A stretch of DNA of 34,434 nucleotides from CAYJMQ01 sp964371555 (GTDB taxonomy: Bacteria; Bdellovibrionota; JACOXK01; 2-02-FULL-40-11), in the NCBI GenBank assembly GCA_964371555.1, contig CAYJMQ010000018.1, positions 1 to 34,434 of the forward strand, written 5' to 3'. Position numbers and translations under genes: made by a program. This document shows positions 8,563 through 15,229 of this stretch, piece after piece. The notes under the pieces are model-generated. The model was given only the letters and a program-made list of their open reading frames with translations. It made no database searches and was not told the DNA's origin. Position 1 is the stretch's first letter. The number at the start of each line of letters is the position of its first letter.

Positions 8563-9063
8563 ATGATGAATCACTATAGAATGAATTCACCAATTGGATC
8601 TATTATTATTTTCATAGATTCAAATGACCGTATCACAAAAATCGAATTTAAGACGAAAACAATATCTCGACCCTTTCTTCCCGAGACTTCCCCGATTTAC
8701 CAAGAGTTGACTGAATATTTCTCCGGCAGACGAAGAAAATTTGATCTTCTCTTTACAGCGGAGGGGACTGCATTCGATAAGCTTGTCTGGAAGGAGACGC
8801 TCAATATTCCTTATGGGGAGGTTCGCACTTACAAAGAAATAGCGTCGAGAATTGGAAAACCCAATTCGCCAAGAGCAGTCGGCGGCGCGCTCAAAAGAAA
8901 TCCTATTCTTATTCTGATCCCCTGTCACAGGGTCGTGGCTTCAAAGGGTATCGGTGGTTATACGCCCGGTCTCAATTACAAAATAAAACTTTTGGAACTT
9001 GAACGAGTTCGTCGGGATTCGAATGACTTAAAACGGATTTGTTTTTGGCAACAGTGGAAATAG
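8563..9063 (+). CDS. ogt: Methylated-DNA--[protein]-cysteine S-methyltransferase
   Basis: Direct-reversal DNA repair: it takes methyl or alkyl groups from O6-alkylguanine onto a cysteine in a single suicide transfer. Active-site PCHRV has Cys121, and the helix-turn-helix and Asn hinge lie in YGEVRTYKEIASRIGKPNSPRAVG. The downstream GGYTPGL glycine loop is also normal. At 166 residues it has the usual Ogt length except for about 18 extra C-terminal residues after LELE, including CFWQQWK, which are read across the antisense end of mutY. Two adjacent ATGs (8563, 8566) are possible starts. Confidence 0.95.
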   Translation: MMNHYRMNSPIGSIIIFIDSNDRITKIEFKTKTISRPFLPETSPIYQELTEYFSGRRRKFDLLFTAEGTAFDKLVWKETLNIPYGEVRTYKEIASRIGKPNSPRAVGGALKRNPILILIPCHRVVASKGIGGYTPGLNYKIKLLELERVRRDSNDLKRICFWQQWK

Positions 9064-10089
9064 CTTATGATTTGCTTTTGGAAACGCAAGCTTTGGAACA
9101 TCGTTCCAGCTAATCCAGCGCCACCCGTCACAGCCAATCGCTTTTGGCCTCCCGCTGACATACTGGCAGGGGATCCCTTCCATTTCGATTGAAAAATGGG
9201 TATAGGCATGGCGAATGACCCCTATCGAATCGCCTGGTCTGATATGGAGCCCTACCTCTTCCTGAATCTCTCTTACAACACATTCTTTTGCGGATTCCCC
9301 TTTCTCGATCTTCCCCCCTGGAAACTCCCACAGCCCCCCAAGAAGTCCTTTGGGAGGCCTCCGTGTCACAAGAATTTTGTCCCCCCTCCATACCATTCCG
9401 ACCGCAATCTGATAGTGGGGGCGCTCTTTTCGCCTCTCTGGAATTGGAAAGATATCAACTTTATTTTTTTTAAACGCCTTACAAAAAGAAGAAACAGGAC
9501 ACTTTAAACACTCTGGATGCTGCGGTCGGCAAATCGTTGCCCCGAGATCCATCGTTGCCTGATTGAAATTACCCGGTTCCTCTTTAGAAATATTCTCTTT
9601 TAAAAATAGTTCAATCTCACCTAAAGATTGAGAGGGTGATTTTTTTAAAGTCAGGAGCCTTGAAACGACACGTTTCACATTCCCATCAATCGTCGGCAGT
9701 GGTCGTTGAAAGGCAATCGATTGCACAGCCGCCATTGTGTAGGGACCCACCCCCTTGAGTTTGGCAAATGAATCTGCATCATCTGGAACTTCCCCACCGT
9801 AAGATAGAACGACTTCGCGACAGGCTTCATGAAAATTTCTTCCGCGGGCATAATATCCCAACCCCTCCCACATCTTTAAAATTTCATCTTCGGATGCCCT
9901 CGCAGCATGCGATACTGTAGGAAATTTTTTTAGCCATTTTTCATAATAGGGGATAACTGTTTCTACCTGCGTCTGCTGAAGCATCACCTCAGAAAGCCAG
10001 ATCTTATAGGGATCCTTTTCACCCCGCCACGGCATCGGCCGCCTTCGACTGTGATACCAACTTAAAAGCTTTTGCGAAAATTTTGACAT
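9028..10089 (-). CDS. mutY: A/G-specific adenine DNA glycosylase MutY
   Basis: Removes adenine mispaired with 8-oxoguanine in base-excision repair. The N-terminal HhH-GPD glycosylase has catalytic Glu34 in LSEVMLQQTQVETVIPYY, the helix-hairpin-helix LKGVGPYTMAAV, and Asp135 in LPTIDGNVKRV. The [4Fe-4S] loop is Cys187-X6-Cys194-X2-Cys197-X5-Cys203. The C-terminal domain is the MutT-like 8-oxoG recognition domain, with GGLWEFPGGKIEKGE followed by REIQEEVGL. At 353 residues it is full length. It converges on ogt with a 36-base tail-to-tail overlap, and its ATG is 42 bases from the divergent YbhB-like gene. Confidence 0.96.
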   Translation of the reverse strand: MSKFSQKLLSWYHSRRRPMPWRGEKDPYKIWLSEVMLQQTQVETVIPYYEKWLKKFPTVSHAARASEDEILKMWEGLGYYARGRNFHEACREVVLSYGGEVPDDADSFAKLKGVGPYTMAAVQSIAFQRPLPTIDGNVKRVVSRLLTLKKSPSQSLGEIELFLKENISKEEPGNFNQATMDLGATICRPQHPECLKCPVSSFCKAFKKNKVDIFPIPERRKERPHYQIAVGMVWRGDKILVTRRPPKGLLGGLWEFPGGKIEKGESAKECVVREIQEEVGLHIRPGDSIGVIRHAYTHFSIEMEGIPCQYVSGRPKAIGCDGWRWISWNDVPKLAFPKANHKLFPLLPKTNPF

Positions 10090-10112
10090 TGTGTAGAATG
10101 TGAAATTATCAG
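10083..10112 (+). promoter_or_regulatory. Possible promoter of the YbhB-like gene
   Basis: A perfect -35 box TTGACA (10083-10088), 18-base spacer and TATCAG (10107-10112, four of six consensus bases). The -35 box overlaps the start codon of divergent mutY. The -10 box is weak, so this is tentative. Confidence 0.3.
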
Positions 10113-10131
10113 AACTAGGTTTGTTTTAAAA

Positions 10132-10755
10132 GTGAAAATGGATCGCGAATTTTCCCACTGTTCAAAGAAAAAAAGGGCTTTCGAAAAGAGACTTCCTGCT
10201 TGCCTTTTGGTGTTATTTTTTTTACTTGTTCAATTACATGCACACATTACATTCGCCGAGAAAAGTCTAAGAGGAGGAAAGCAGATGAAACTTGAAAGCA
10301 TAGCATTTAAACACAACGATAGGATTCCCCCCAAATACACATGTGATGGGGCCAACGTAAACCCACCATTAAAAATATCTGACATCCCACAGAATGCAAA
10401 AAGCCTTGCCTTAATCATGGACGACCCTGACGCACCGATGGGAACATGGGTTCACTGGACCATTTGGAACATCGATCCAAAAACATCATCGATTGCAGAA
10501 AATAGCGTTCCATCAAAGAGCACAGAAGGGATCACAAGCTTTAAAAGCGTTGGGTACGGCGGCCCTTGCCCCCCATCAGGCACGCATCGCTATTTCTTCA
10601 AGCTTTATGCACTCGATACAACACTCTCTCTTCAAAATTTTGCAGACAAAAAGAAGTTAGAAGATGCGATGAAAAACCACATCCTTGCCGAAGCCCAATT
10701 CATCGGCCTCTATTCTCGGCAAACATCACACGATCCTTCGCTGCGCTCAGGATAG
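10132..10755 (+). CDS. YbhB/YbcL (PEBP/Raf kinase inhibitor-like) protein with N-terminal signal segment
   Basis: The PEBP fold is recognisable from MDDPDAPMGTWVHWTIWNI and GYGGPCPPSGTHRYFFKLYAL, the two conserved ligand-pocket motifs of the bacterial YbhB/YbcL family. Its biochemical role is not settled. From GTG 10132 (or ATG 10138) the product has a signal peptide: basic KKKRAFEKR, hydrophobic LPACLLVLFFLLVQL, and a possible cleavage after ITFA, which would send it to the periplasm like YbcL. From ATG 10285, preceded by a perfect AGGAGG, the product would be a 156-residue cytoplasmic form like YbhB. The family normally ends near GLYSR; the last 12 or so residues here (to DPSLRSG) are translated from an adjoining repeat sequence. 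Confidence 0.88.
   Translation: MKMDREFSHCSKKKRAFEKRLPACLLVLFFLLVQLHAHITFAEKSLRGGKQMKLESIAFKHNDRIPPKYTCDGANVNPPLKISDIPQNAKSLALIMDDPDAPMGTWVHWTIWNIDPKTSSIAENSVPSKSTEGITSFKSVGYGGPCPPSGTHRYFFKLYALDTTLSLQNFADKKKLEDAMKNHILAEAQFIGLYSRQTSHDPSLRSG
10272..10287 (+). promoter_or_regulatory. Strong internal Shine-Dalgarno and start codon inside the YbhB-like gene
   Basis: AGGAGG at 10272-10277 is 7 bases before ATG 10285, in the reading frame of the gene and immediately after the signal-peptide coding part. MKLESIAF begins exactly where cytoplasmic YbhB proteins begin. Confidence 0.6.
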
Positions 10756-10856
10756 ATTCTGCTGAAAAAGTGTCATTCTGAGCGCAAAGCGCGAAGAATC
10801 CCAGCGGAGATGCTTCGGGACTTCGTCCCTCAGCATGACTTTTTCAGCAGAATCTA
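10753..10856. repeat. Compound palindromic repeat with 19-bp perfect terminal inverted arms
   Basis: The arms 10753-10771 and 10838-10856 are perfect reverse complements (TAGATTCTGCTGAAAAAGT on the left). Between them is a copy of the dispersed repeat: GTCATTCTGAGCG at 10772, with a mirrored CCCTCAGCATGAC ending at 10839. The left arm begins inside the YbhB-like stop codon. The whole unit of about 104 bases resembles a small non-autonomous palindromic element. It could also fold as a long RNA hairpin and end transcription of both convergent genes. Confidence 0.7.
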
Positions 10857-10862
10857 ATTAAC

Positions 10863-11216
10863 TCAGTGAATATCCCCTTCGATCTCAAGCGTGTAAGGAC
10901 AATAGAGAACAGCTGTAATCAGACAGAGTAAAAATTGCCCTGGTTTTCTTTTTTCCCGAAGCACAAGATTTGAAACACGCTGATTTGGCCCCACCTGTTT
11001 CTTTAGCGCCTGAGAAAGCAGTGGAGGCTCAGAGGAGAAAAGTCCCCAAACATAAAAATGGTTCGTCTCTTCTTGAAGAAAATGCTTTTTAGAACCTTTA
11101 AGAGAATTTACGACAACGGTATTTTTTAAGCCCTCATTTCTATAGACAAGTCGTCCCGCACATCCCGCGCTGACAACAAAAATAACCATCATTCCAATGG
11201 ATATAAAGTATCTCAT
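10863..11216 (-). CDS. Small lipoprotein, possibly Bor-like
   Basis: 117 residues with a lipoprotein signal peptide: hydrophobic IGMMVIFVV then lipobox VSAGC at residues 15-19, so it should be lipidated at Cys19 and membrane anchored. The pattern HFYVWGLF around residue 52, then a LCLITAVLYCPYTLEIEGD-type ending, resembles phage/plasmid Bor (serum-resistance) proteins, which share an HFFVSG motif and a LGIYTPLE ending. That relation is tentative. ATG 11214-11216 has a very strong AAGGAGGGG Shine-Dalgarno. It is convergent with the YbhB-like gene and separated from it by the palindromic repeat. Confidence 0.65.
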   Translation of the reverse strand: MRYFISIGMMVIFVVSAGCAGRLVYRNEGLKNTVVVNSLKGSKKHFLQEETNHFYVWGLFSSEPPLLSQALKKQVGPNQRVSNLVLREKRKPGQFLLCLITAVLYCPYTLEIEGDIH

Positions 11217-11395
11217 CGTCCCCCCTCCTTTTTTTAAATCGTAGCAAATCAGAAATGAGATTGTCTACCCCTTTTAATTATCGAAGGGGGTTACTGGTTC
11301 GGATTCTTTTTTTGTGCTATTTGTCGGGGTGAGCTTAAGGTATGCGATCCGGTTTTGGCAAGGGTCATGTTCCCTTATGGCCGGAAAATATGAAT

Positions 11396-11431
11396 GTCAT
11401 TCCGAGGGCGCGTAAGCGTCCGAGGAATCTC
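11396..11431 (+). repeat. Dispersed palindromic repeat, copy 2
   Basis: Begins GTCATTCCGAGGGCGC and ends CGTCCGAGGAATCTC, with a short loop. The inner stem is GCGC/GCG; the outer arms ATTCC/GGAAT pair across GA/GA tandem mismatches. It ends 14 bases before the start codon of the small membrane protein, whose GGAGG Shine-Dalgarno follows directly. Confidence 0.75.
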
Positions 11432-11444
11432 ACGGAGGTTCGCA

Positions 11445-11684
11445 ATGCTCAAAGACATCCTTTCACTCATCCTGCTCGGCATTACCATCTCAGTAGGCAT
11501 TTCCACTGGCTTTAATCCTCAAAAAATATCTATTAAAATGCGCCATATGGCATTAGAGGCTCTCCACGAAGCGCGATCAACGCCGTTACCCACACTGGAA
11601 GGCCTTCAACCCGTAAATCCATACGGATGCGCCACCTATGAATGCCATCAGAAAATGTTGAAGCTAAATGGAAAAAAGCCCTGA
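11445..11684 (+). CDS. Small single-span membrane protein of unknown function
   Basis: 79 residues. ATG 11445 is preferred over the in-frame ATG 11394 because it has GGAGG seven bases upstream, and the extra 17 residues would be a translation of the dispersed repeat. A hydrophobic segment at about 5-22 (ILSLILLGITISVGIS) is a membrane anchor or uncleaved signal. The rest is soluble, with two cysteines close together near the C terminus (GCATYEC) that could form a disulfide or bind a ligand. I do not recognise the family. It stands alone between two repeat copies. Confidence 0.55.
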   Translation: MLKDILSLILLGITISVGISTGFNPQKISIKMRHMALEALHEARSTPLPTLEGLQPVNPYGCATYECHQKMLKLNGKKP

Positions 11685-11739
11685 TCTGTGACAGTGATAA
11701 GTTATTGACAGCAATTTTTCTTAACTAACGATGGTCTGA

Positions 11740-11832
11740 TCCAGGTTGACATGAGCACCCCATACGAATGTCACCCCGACGGCTGAAGGCCCGAGGGGTC
11801 TACCTCGCGCTGGGGAAGGGTTTCAGGATGAC
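11740..11832 (+). repeat. Dispersed repeat, extended copy A (left boundary of the two-component/ChrB module)
   Basis: Three blocks shared with an inverted copy at 15779-15833: TCCAGGTTGACA (11740-11751), a palindromic core starting GTCACCCCGA and ending CGAGGGGTCTAC (11770-11803), and GTTTCAGGAT (11820-11829). Spacing between blocks is larger here than in the partner copy, so this copy is longer or has acquired insertions. Confidence 0.6.
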
Positions 11833-11912
11833 TTTTATGCGCATCGTTTTGATCCCTAAAATGGTTGTCATTGTCTCTAATTACGCAAGGGGGTGAACCT
11901 TCATTCTTGCAT

Positions 11913-13325
11913 TTAAACTCGAGTGAATAGTATTCGAAAGGTAGCTCCTTTCCCCGGCCTGCTAATGAGATCAATAATACCCCCATGAGTTTCAACTGCC
12001 CACTTGACGATTGAAAGGCCTAGACCCGTACCTCCTAGAGAACGCGTTCTTGATGGATCCACTCGATAGAATCGATCGAATATATGAGCTTGGTGTTGAG
12101 GTGCAATGCCTGGCCCTTGATCTGAAATCGTTAAAAAAGGCGTAGTATTTTCTTCTCTTCCATACTTAATTAAAATATGAGTGTTACTGGGAGAGTATTT
12201 AATAGCGTTAGACACCAGATTCAGAATCACTTGTTTTAAAAGCGTTGGATCCCAAATAATTTTAAGTTCACTTGGCCCTTCGCAAATTATTTTTTGATTT
12301 TTTTCCTCAGCAATTATACCAAGAAGTTCGACAGTTTCTTGAACGAGATTTTTTAAATTTAATTCCTTTTTATCCAATATCATGGTTCCAGCATCTGCTC
12401 TAGAAATATGCAACAGAGTATCTGTCAAGCGGGTCAGGTGATTGACCTCTTCAAGACCGCTGGCAATCACATTTTTATAATATTCTGTATTTTGAGGTGT
12501 CTGGATAGCAACTTCTCCAATGCTTCGCAAAATAGTTAAAGGGGTTCGTAATTCATGAGCCGCATCGCTTGTAAAGCGTTTTAGCTGATCAAAAGAATGG
12601 TTCAGTCGATCTAACAGCTGATTCAGTACGATCGTTAAATGCCCCAATTCATCGGACGGATGAATGACTGCAAGGCGTTCTTTTAGATTTCGAGATGAAA
12701 TAGTTTGCGCTTGTTGAGTGATTAGATGAACTGGGTAAAGAGTTTTTCGGACTAAAAAATATCCTGCACATCCTAAAAAAATAAGGGCCAGAGGAAAAGC
12801 ACAACCAAAGATCCAGATAAGTTCTTTCATCTCACCCCAAACTCTAGATTCATTGAGAGCAACTCTAATAATGATTTTTTCTCCTAAAACATCGTAAGTG
12901 CCAGACATCACTCTAAAACGATGATGGGGGTGAATTTTTATAGATGATATGACTTTTTCATTAGTCAAAAGTTCTCTTTTGGGTAGGGGGCCTAATGAAA
13001 AATTGTGATTTGGGCCATCTTTATATAACAGAGTTTCATCATCTCCTGACCATATCTCCACCCATCGAGGTTGATCTTCTAAAAGAAGATGTGTGGTGGG
13101 TGATGTAGAAGAGCTTCTCAGAGAATACTCATTTTTGTTAGTTTTTTCTATGTGGCGTTCTATAAAAGCATATTGCTCAAATAGATTTCGATCAAATTCT
13201 TCTCTCACACCATGCAAAAAATAACCCAGAGATATCGCAATAAAAAGAAGAAGGATAAGTCCCGTAAGTACTGTCGTCCACAACGTCAAACGAAGTCTGA
13301 TATTCATTTCGGATATTTTTTTCAT
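11913..13325 (-). CDS. Membrane sensor histidine kinase (PmrB/QseC/CusS-type)
   Basis: 470 residues. The first membrane helix is at about 13-36 and the second at about 172-193, with a periplasmic sensor region of about 130 residues between. A HAMP linker follows, then the dimerisation/phosphoacceptor domain with His257 in SDAAHELRTPL, and the ATPase domain with NLVSNAIKYS (N box), ISDQGPGI (G1) and GGTGLGLSIV (G2). It should autophosphorylate on His257 and pass phosphate to Asp51 of the neighbouring regulator, with which it overlaps by 4 bases (ATGA). The periplasmic part contains IHPHHRF at 131-137, a possible metal-binding histidine cluster. No substrate-binding subfamily domain is recognised, so the signal is unknown. 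Confidence 0.93.
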   Translation of the reverse strand: MKKISEMNIRLRLTLWTTVLTGLILLLFIAISLGYFLHGVREEFDRNLFEQYAFIERHIEKTNKNEYSLRSSSTSPTTHLLLEDQPRWVEIWSGDDETLLYKDGPNHNFSLGPLPKRELLTNEKVISSIKIHPHHRFRVMSGTYDVLGEKIIIRVALNESRVWGEMKELIWIFGCAFPLALIFLGCAGYFLVRKTLYPVHLITQQAQTISSRNLKERLAVIHPSDELGHLTIVLNQLLDRLNHSFDQLKRFTSDAAHELRTPLTILRSIGEVAIQTPQNTEYYKNVIASGLEEVNHLTRLTDTLLHISRADAGTMILDKKELNLKNLVQETVELLGIIAEEKNQKIICEGPSELKIIWDPTLLKQVILNLVSNAIKYSPSNTHILIKYGREENTTPFLTISDQGPGIAPQHQAHIFDRFYRVDPSRTRSLGGTGLGLSIVKWAVETHGGIIDLISRPGKGATFRILFTRV

Positions 13326-14011
13326 GCCATATTCTCATGTACTCCAAGTTTAAATCCAACGCCTCGAATAGTGTGTAAAATTTTTATAGAAAACGGAACG
13401 TCTACTTTTTTTCTTAACCTGTTAAAATGAACATCAATGACATTATCTAAAGGGGTTACGCGGGAGGTTTCCTTCCAAACTTCTTTTGCAAGCATTTCTC
13501 GAGAAACAATTTGGCCATAGTGTTGTGCAAGATATTCAAGAATTTCATATTCCCTTTTTGTTAGTTCAATAAATGTATCTGCTCGTTTTACACGACGCTG
13601 AAGAAAGTCAATGCAAAGATCCTTGAGCTGAAAGGTAGTTTGGGTATTTATTTTAGAACTTCTTAAAAGAGATTTTACTCGAGCCAAGAGCTCTGGAAAT
13701 GCAAAAGGCTTAACGAGATAATCATCCGCGCCACTCTCTAGACCATCTACTTTGTCTTCAATAGAATCCCTGGCAGTTAGCAATAATACAGGCAGGTGTT
13801 TATTTTGTTTTCGGACTGCTTTTAATATTTCAATTCCGCTTCTACCTGGGAGCATGATGTCTAAAATAAGTAAAGCAAAAGATTGACTATTGAGGAGAAA
13901 AAAAGCTTCTTCTCCAGAAGGGGACAGAGTAACAGTATAGTCATTTCTTTCTAATCCCTCTTTTAAGGCTCGAGCAATCTTAGGTTCATCTTCCACAACG
14001 AGAATATGCAT
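13322..14011 (-). CDS. OmpR-family response regulator (PmrA/QseB/CusR-type)
   Basis: 229 residues from ATG 14009-14011. The receiver domain has acidic pocket EDE at about 8-10, phosphoacceptor Asp51 in LILDIMLPG, conserved Thr in LLLTARD and Lys in YLVKPFAF. The C-terminal winged helix is of OmpR type (ELTKREYEILEYLAQH, then VIDVHFNRLRKKV). The reading frame runs open to 14125, but MHILVVEDEP is the standard N terminus and the upstream part is not conserved-looking. A sequence fitting the PmrA box lies 47 bases upstream, suggesting autoregulation together with the divergent operon. No strong Shine-Dalgarno is visible; TATAAA lies 8 bases before the ATG. Confidence 0.93.
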   Translation of the reverse strand: MHILVVEDEPKIARALKEGLERNDYTVTLSPSGEEAFFLLNSQSFALLILDIMLPGRSGIEILKAVRKQNKHLPVLLLTARDSIEDKVDGLESGADDYLVKPFAFPELLARVKSLLRSSKINTQTTFQLKDLCIDFLQRRVKRADTFIELTKREYEILEYLAQHYGQIVSREMLAKEVWKETSRVTPLDNVIDVHFNRLRKKVDVPFSIKILHTIRGVGFKLGVHENMA

Positions 14012-14057
14012 GAGAAGTTTTATAATATGTATTTTTGATTTTTCCACCTTAATTTTT

Positions 14058-14074
14058 TTTAAGGAACTCTTAAG
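14058..14074. promoter_or_regulatory. PmrA/BasR-box-like regulator site in the divergent promoter region
   Basis: TTTAAG (14058-14063), GAACT (14064-14068), CTTAAG (14069-14074). This matches the published PmrA box YTTAAK-N5-YTTAAK, two direct half-sites with 11-base periodicity. A third half-site in inverted orientation, CCTTAA, is at 14047-14052. It lies between the divergent regulator/kinase operon and the beta-propeller/ChrB operon. A -10-like TGCTAAAAA sits about 20 bases downstream for the rightward operon. Confidence 0.6.
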
Positions 14075-14153
14075 TGGTATTCGTTGGGTGCGAATGCTAA
14101 AAAAATTCCCATTGAGTAATAACACTCAGTAAAAAAACCGTAGGAGGTATGTT

Positions 14154-15164
14154 ATGAAGATAAATGTAAAAAGTGTTCAGTTTCTTCTCATGGTGCTAAT
14201 CGGGATCGGATCTCTATCCGTGGCTTTTGCAAAAAGTGAGAAGCAACTTTTGGTGGCCATCGAAGGCGGAGGGGCTGTTCAATTGGATAGTCAAACGGGA
14301 GTCATAAAAAATCGTTCGACGACGGGGGAAAACGCATTTGGTGCTTTATATAATGTGGATGGGCATCGAGCATTTGTTACAGATAAAGCATCTGGGCAAT
14401 TGGTAGAAATTAATCCTCAAACAGGGATTGTGCTTGAAACACTTGAGGTAGGGAAAGAACCTCATCAGCCCGCGCTGACATCATGGGGGCTCATGTTCAT
14501 TCCCCTCAATGGAGAAAGCGCAATTGCCATTGTTGATACAAATTCTGAACTCACTCTACTGGACAAGGTATCTGTTGGAAATGGATCAAAACCCCACATT
14601 GTCTCCCTATCACCAGATGAAGGATACCTGTATGTCACTGTCCAGGGAGTGGATCCAAGGGTAATTGCTTATGAGGTCACAGAAGATGGGCTCAAAGTTA
14701 CAAAAGAATTTCGTGATAATATTGTTCCCCGAGTTCTTTCAGCCACTGACTTTGGGGCTTTCTACACAGCACATCATTCTACTGGACTTCATTTCGCTGA
14801 TTTAGAAACAGGAGAAGTAGAGACAGTCTTCATGGATGAATTTGGTTCCGCTAGCTCAGCTGCAAAACAAATTGAAGGGGTTGCTAGTTCAGAAGATGGG
14901 GAACTTGTTTTATATACTCATGAAGGCCGTCAAACACTCGTTTCTCTCAGAGCCAACGGAGAAGGCGAGTATGATCTAGATTGCGAATTCTCTCTTTTAG
15001 ATAATCCGTATTGGGTAACGTTAGATCCCTCAACTGACATTGCGTTTGTCTCAATACCCAGTTTGGGTTTAGTTGAGGCATATGATCTTGTATCGTGTTC
15101 GTCAGAGCCATTATGGACTACTAAGGTAGGTGGAAAACCAAAACGCATGGATTTATCTCAGTAA
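14154..15164 (+). CDS. Secreted YncE-like beta-propeller protein
   Basis: 336 residues. A clean signal peptide ends near residue 26 (FLLMVLIGIGSLSVAFA then KSE), so the mature protein is periplasmic. The body is built of repeated blade-like units of about 40-45 residues, such as GALYNVDGHRAFVTD, GQLVEINPQTGIVLETLEVG, SLSPDEGYLYVTVQG and WVTLDPSTDIAFVSI, the pattern of YVTN/YncE seven-bladed propellers. Cys278 and Cys316 are the only mature cysteines I noticed. ATG 14154 has TAGGAGG seven bases upstream. It is followed by a strong hairpin and the ChrB-domain gene, apparently one operon. Function is unknown; propellers of this type often serve metal or redox processes in the periplasm. Confidence 0.8.
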   Translation: MKINVKSVQFLLMVLIGIGSLSVAFAKSEKQLLVAIEGGGAVQLDSQTGVIKNRSTTGENAFGALYNVDGHRAFVTDKASGQLVEINPQTGIVLETLEVGKEPHQPALTSWGLMFIPLNGESAIAIVDTNSELTLLDKVSVGNGSKPHIVSLSPDEGYLYVTVQGVDPRVIAYEVTEDGLKVTKEFRDNIVPRVLSATDFGAFYTAHHSTGLHFADLETGEVETVFMDEFGSASSAAKQIEGVASSEDGELVLYTHEGRQTLVSLRANGEGEYDLDCEFSLLDNPYWVTLDPSTDIAFVSIPSLGLVEAYDLVSCSSEPLWTTKVGGKPKRMDLSQ

Positions 15165-15175
15165 AAAAGCTTGAA

Positions 15176-15213
15176 TTTTACCCCCTAGAATGGACATATT
15201 TTAGGGGGTAAAA
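15176..15213 (+). promoter_or_regulatory. Strong hairpin between the propeller and ChrB genes
   Basis: TTTTACCCCCTA (15176-15187) and TAGGGGGTAAAA (15202-15213) are perfect 12-bp arms; one G-U and three more pairs extend the stem to 16 with loop GGACAT. There is no T tract after it. It could be a processing hairpin that sets the ratio of the two proteins, or a DNA operator with C5/G5 tracts. The ChrB-gene Shine-Dalgarno (AAGGAG) follows it. Confidence 0.55.
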
Positions 15214-15229
15214 GGAGAAAGGAGTATCT

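Noticed and set aside
11394..11444. Upstream start for the small membrane protein
   Set aside because: It would be a translation of the dispersed repeat (FRGRVSVRGIS), and the later ATG has a better Shine-Dalgarno.
14012..14125. 38-codon upstream extension of the response regulator
   Set aside because: Receiver domains start at MHILVVEDE; the extension is Lys-rich, AT-rich and covers the PmrA-box region.
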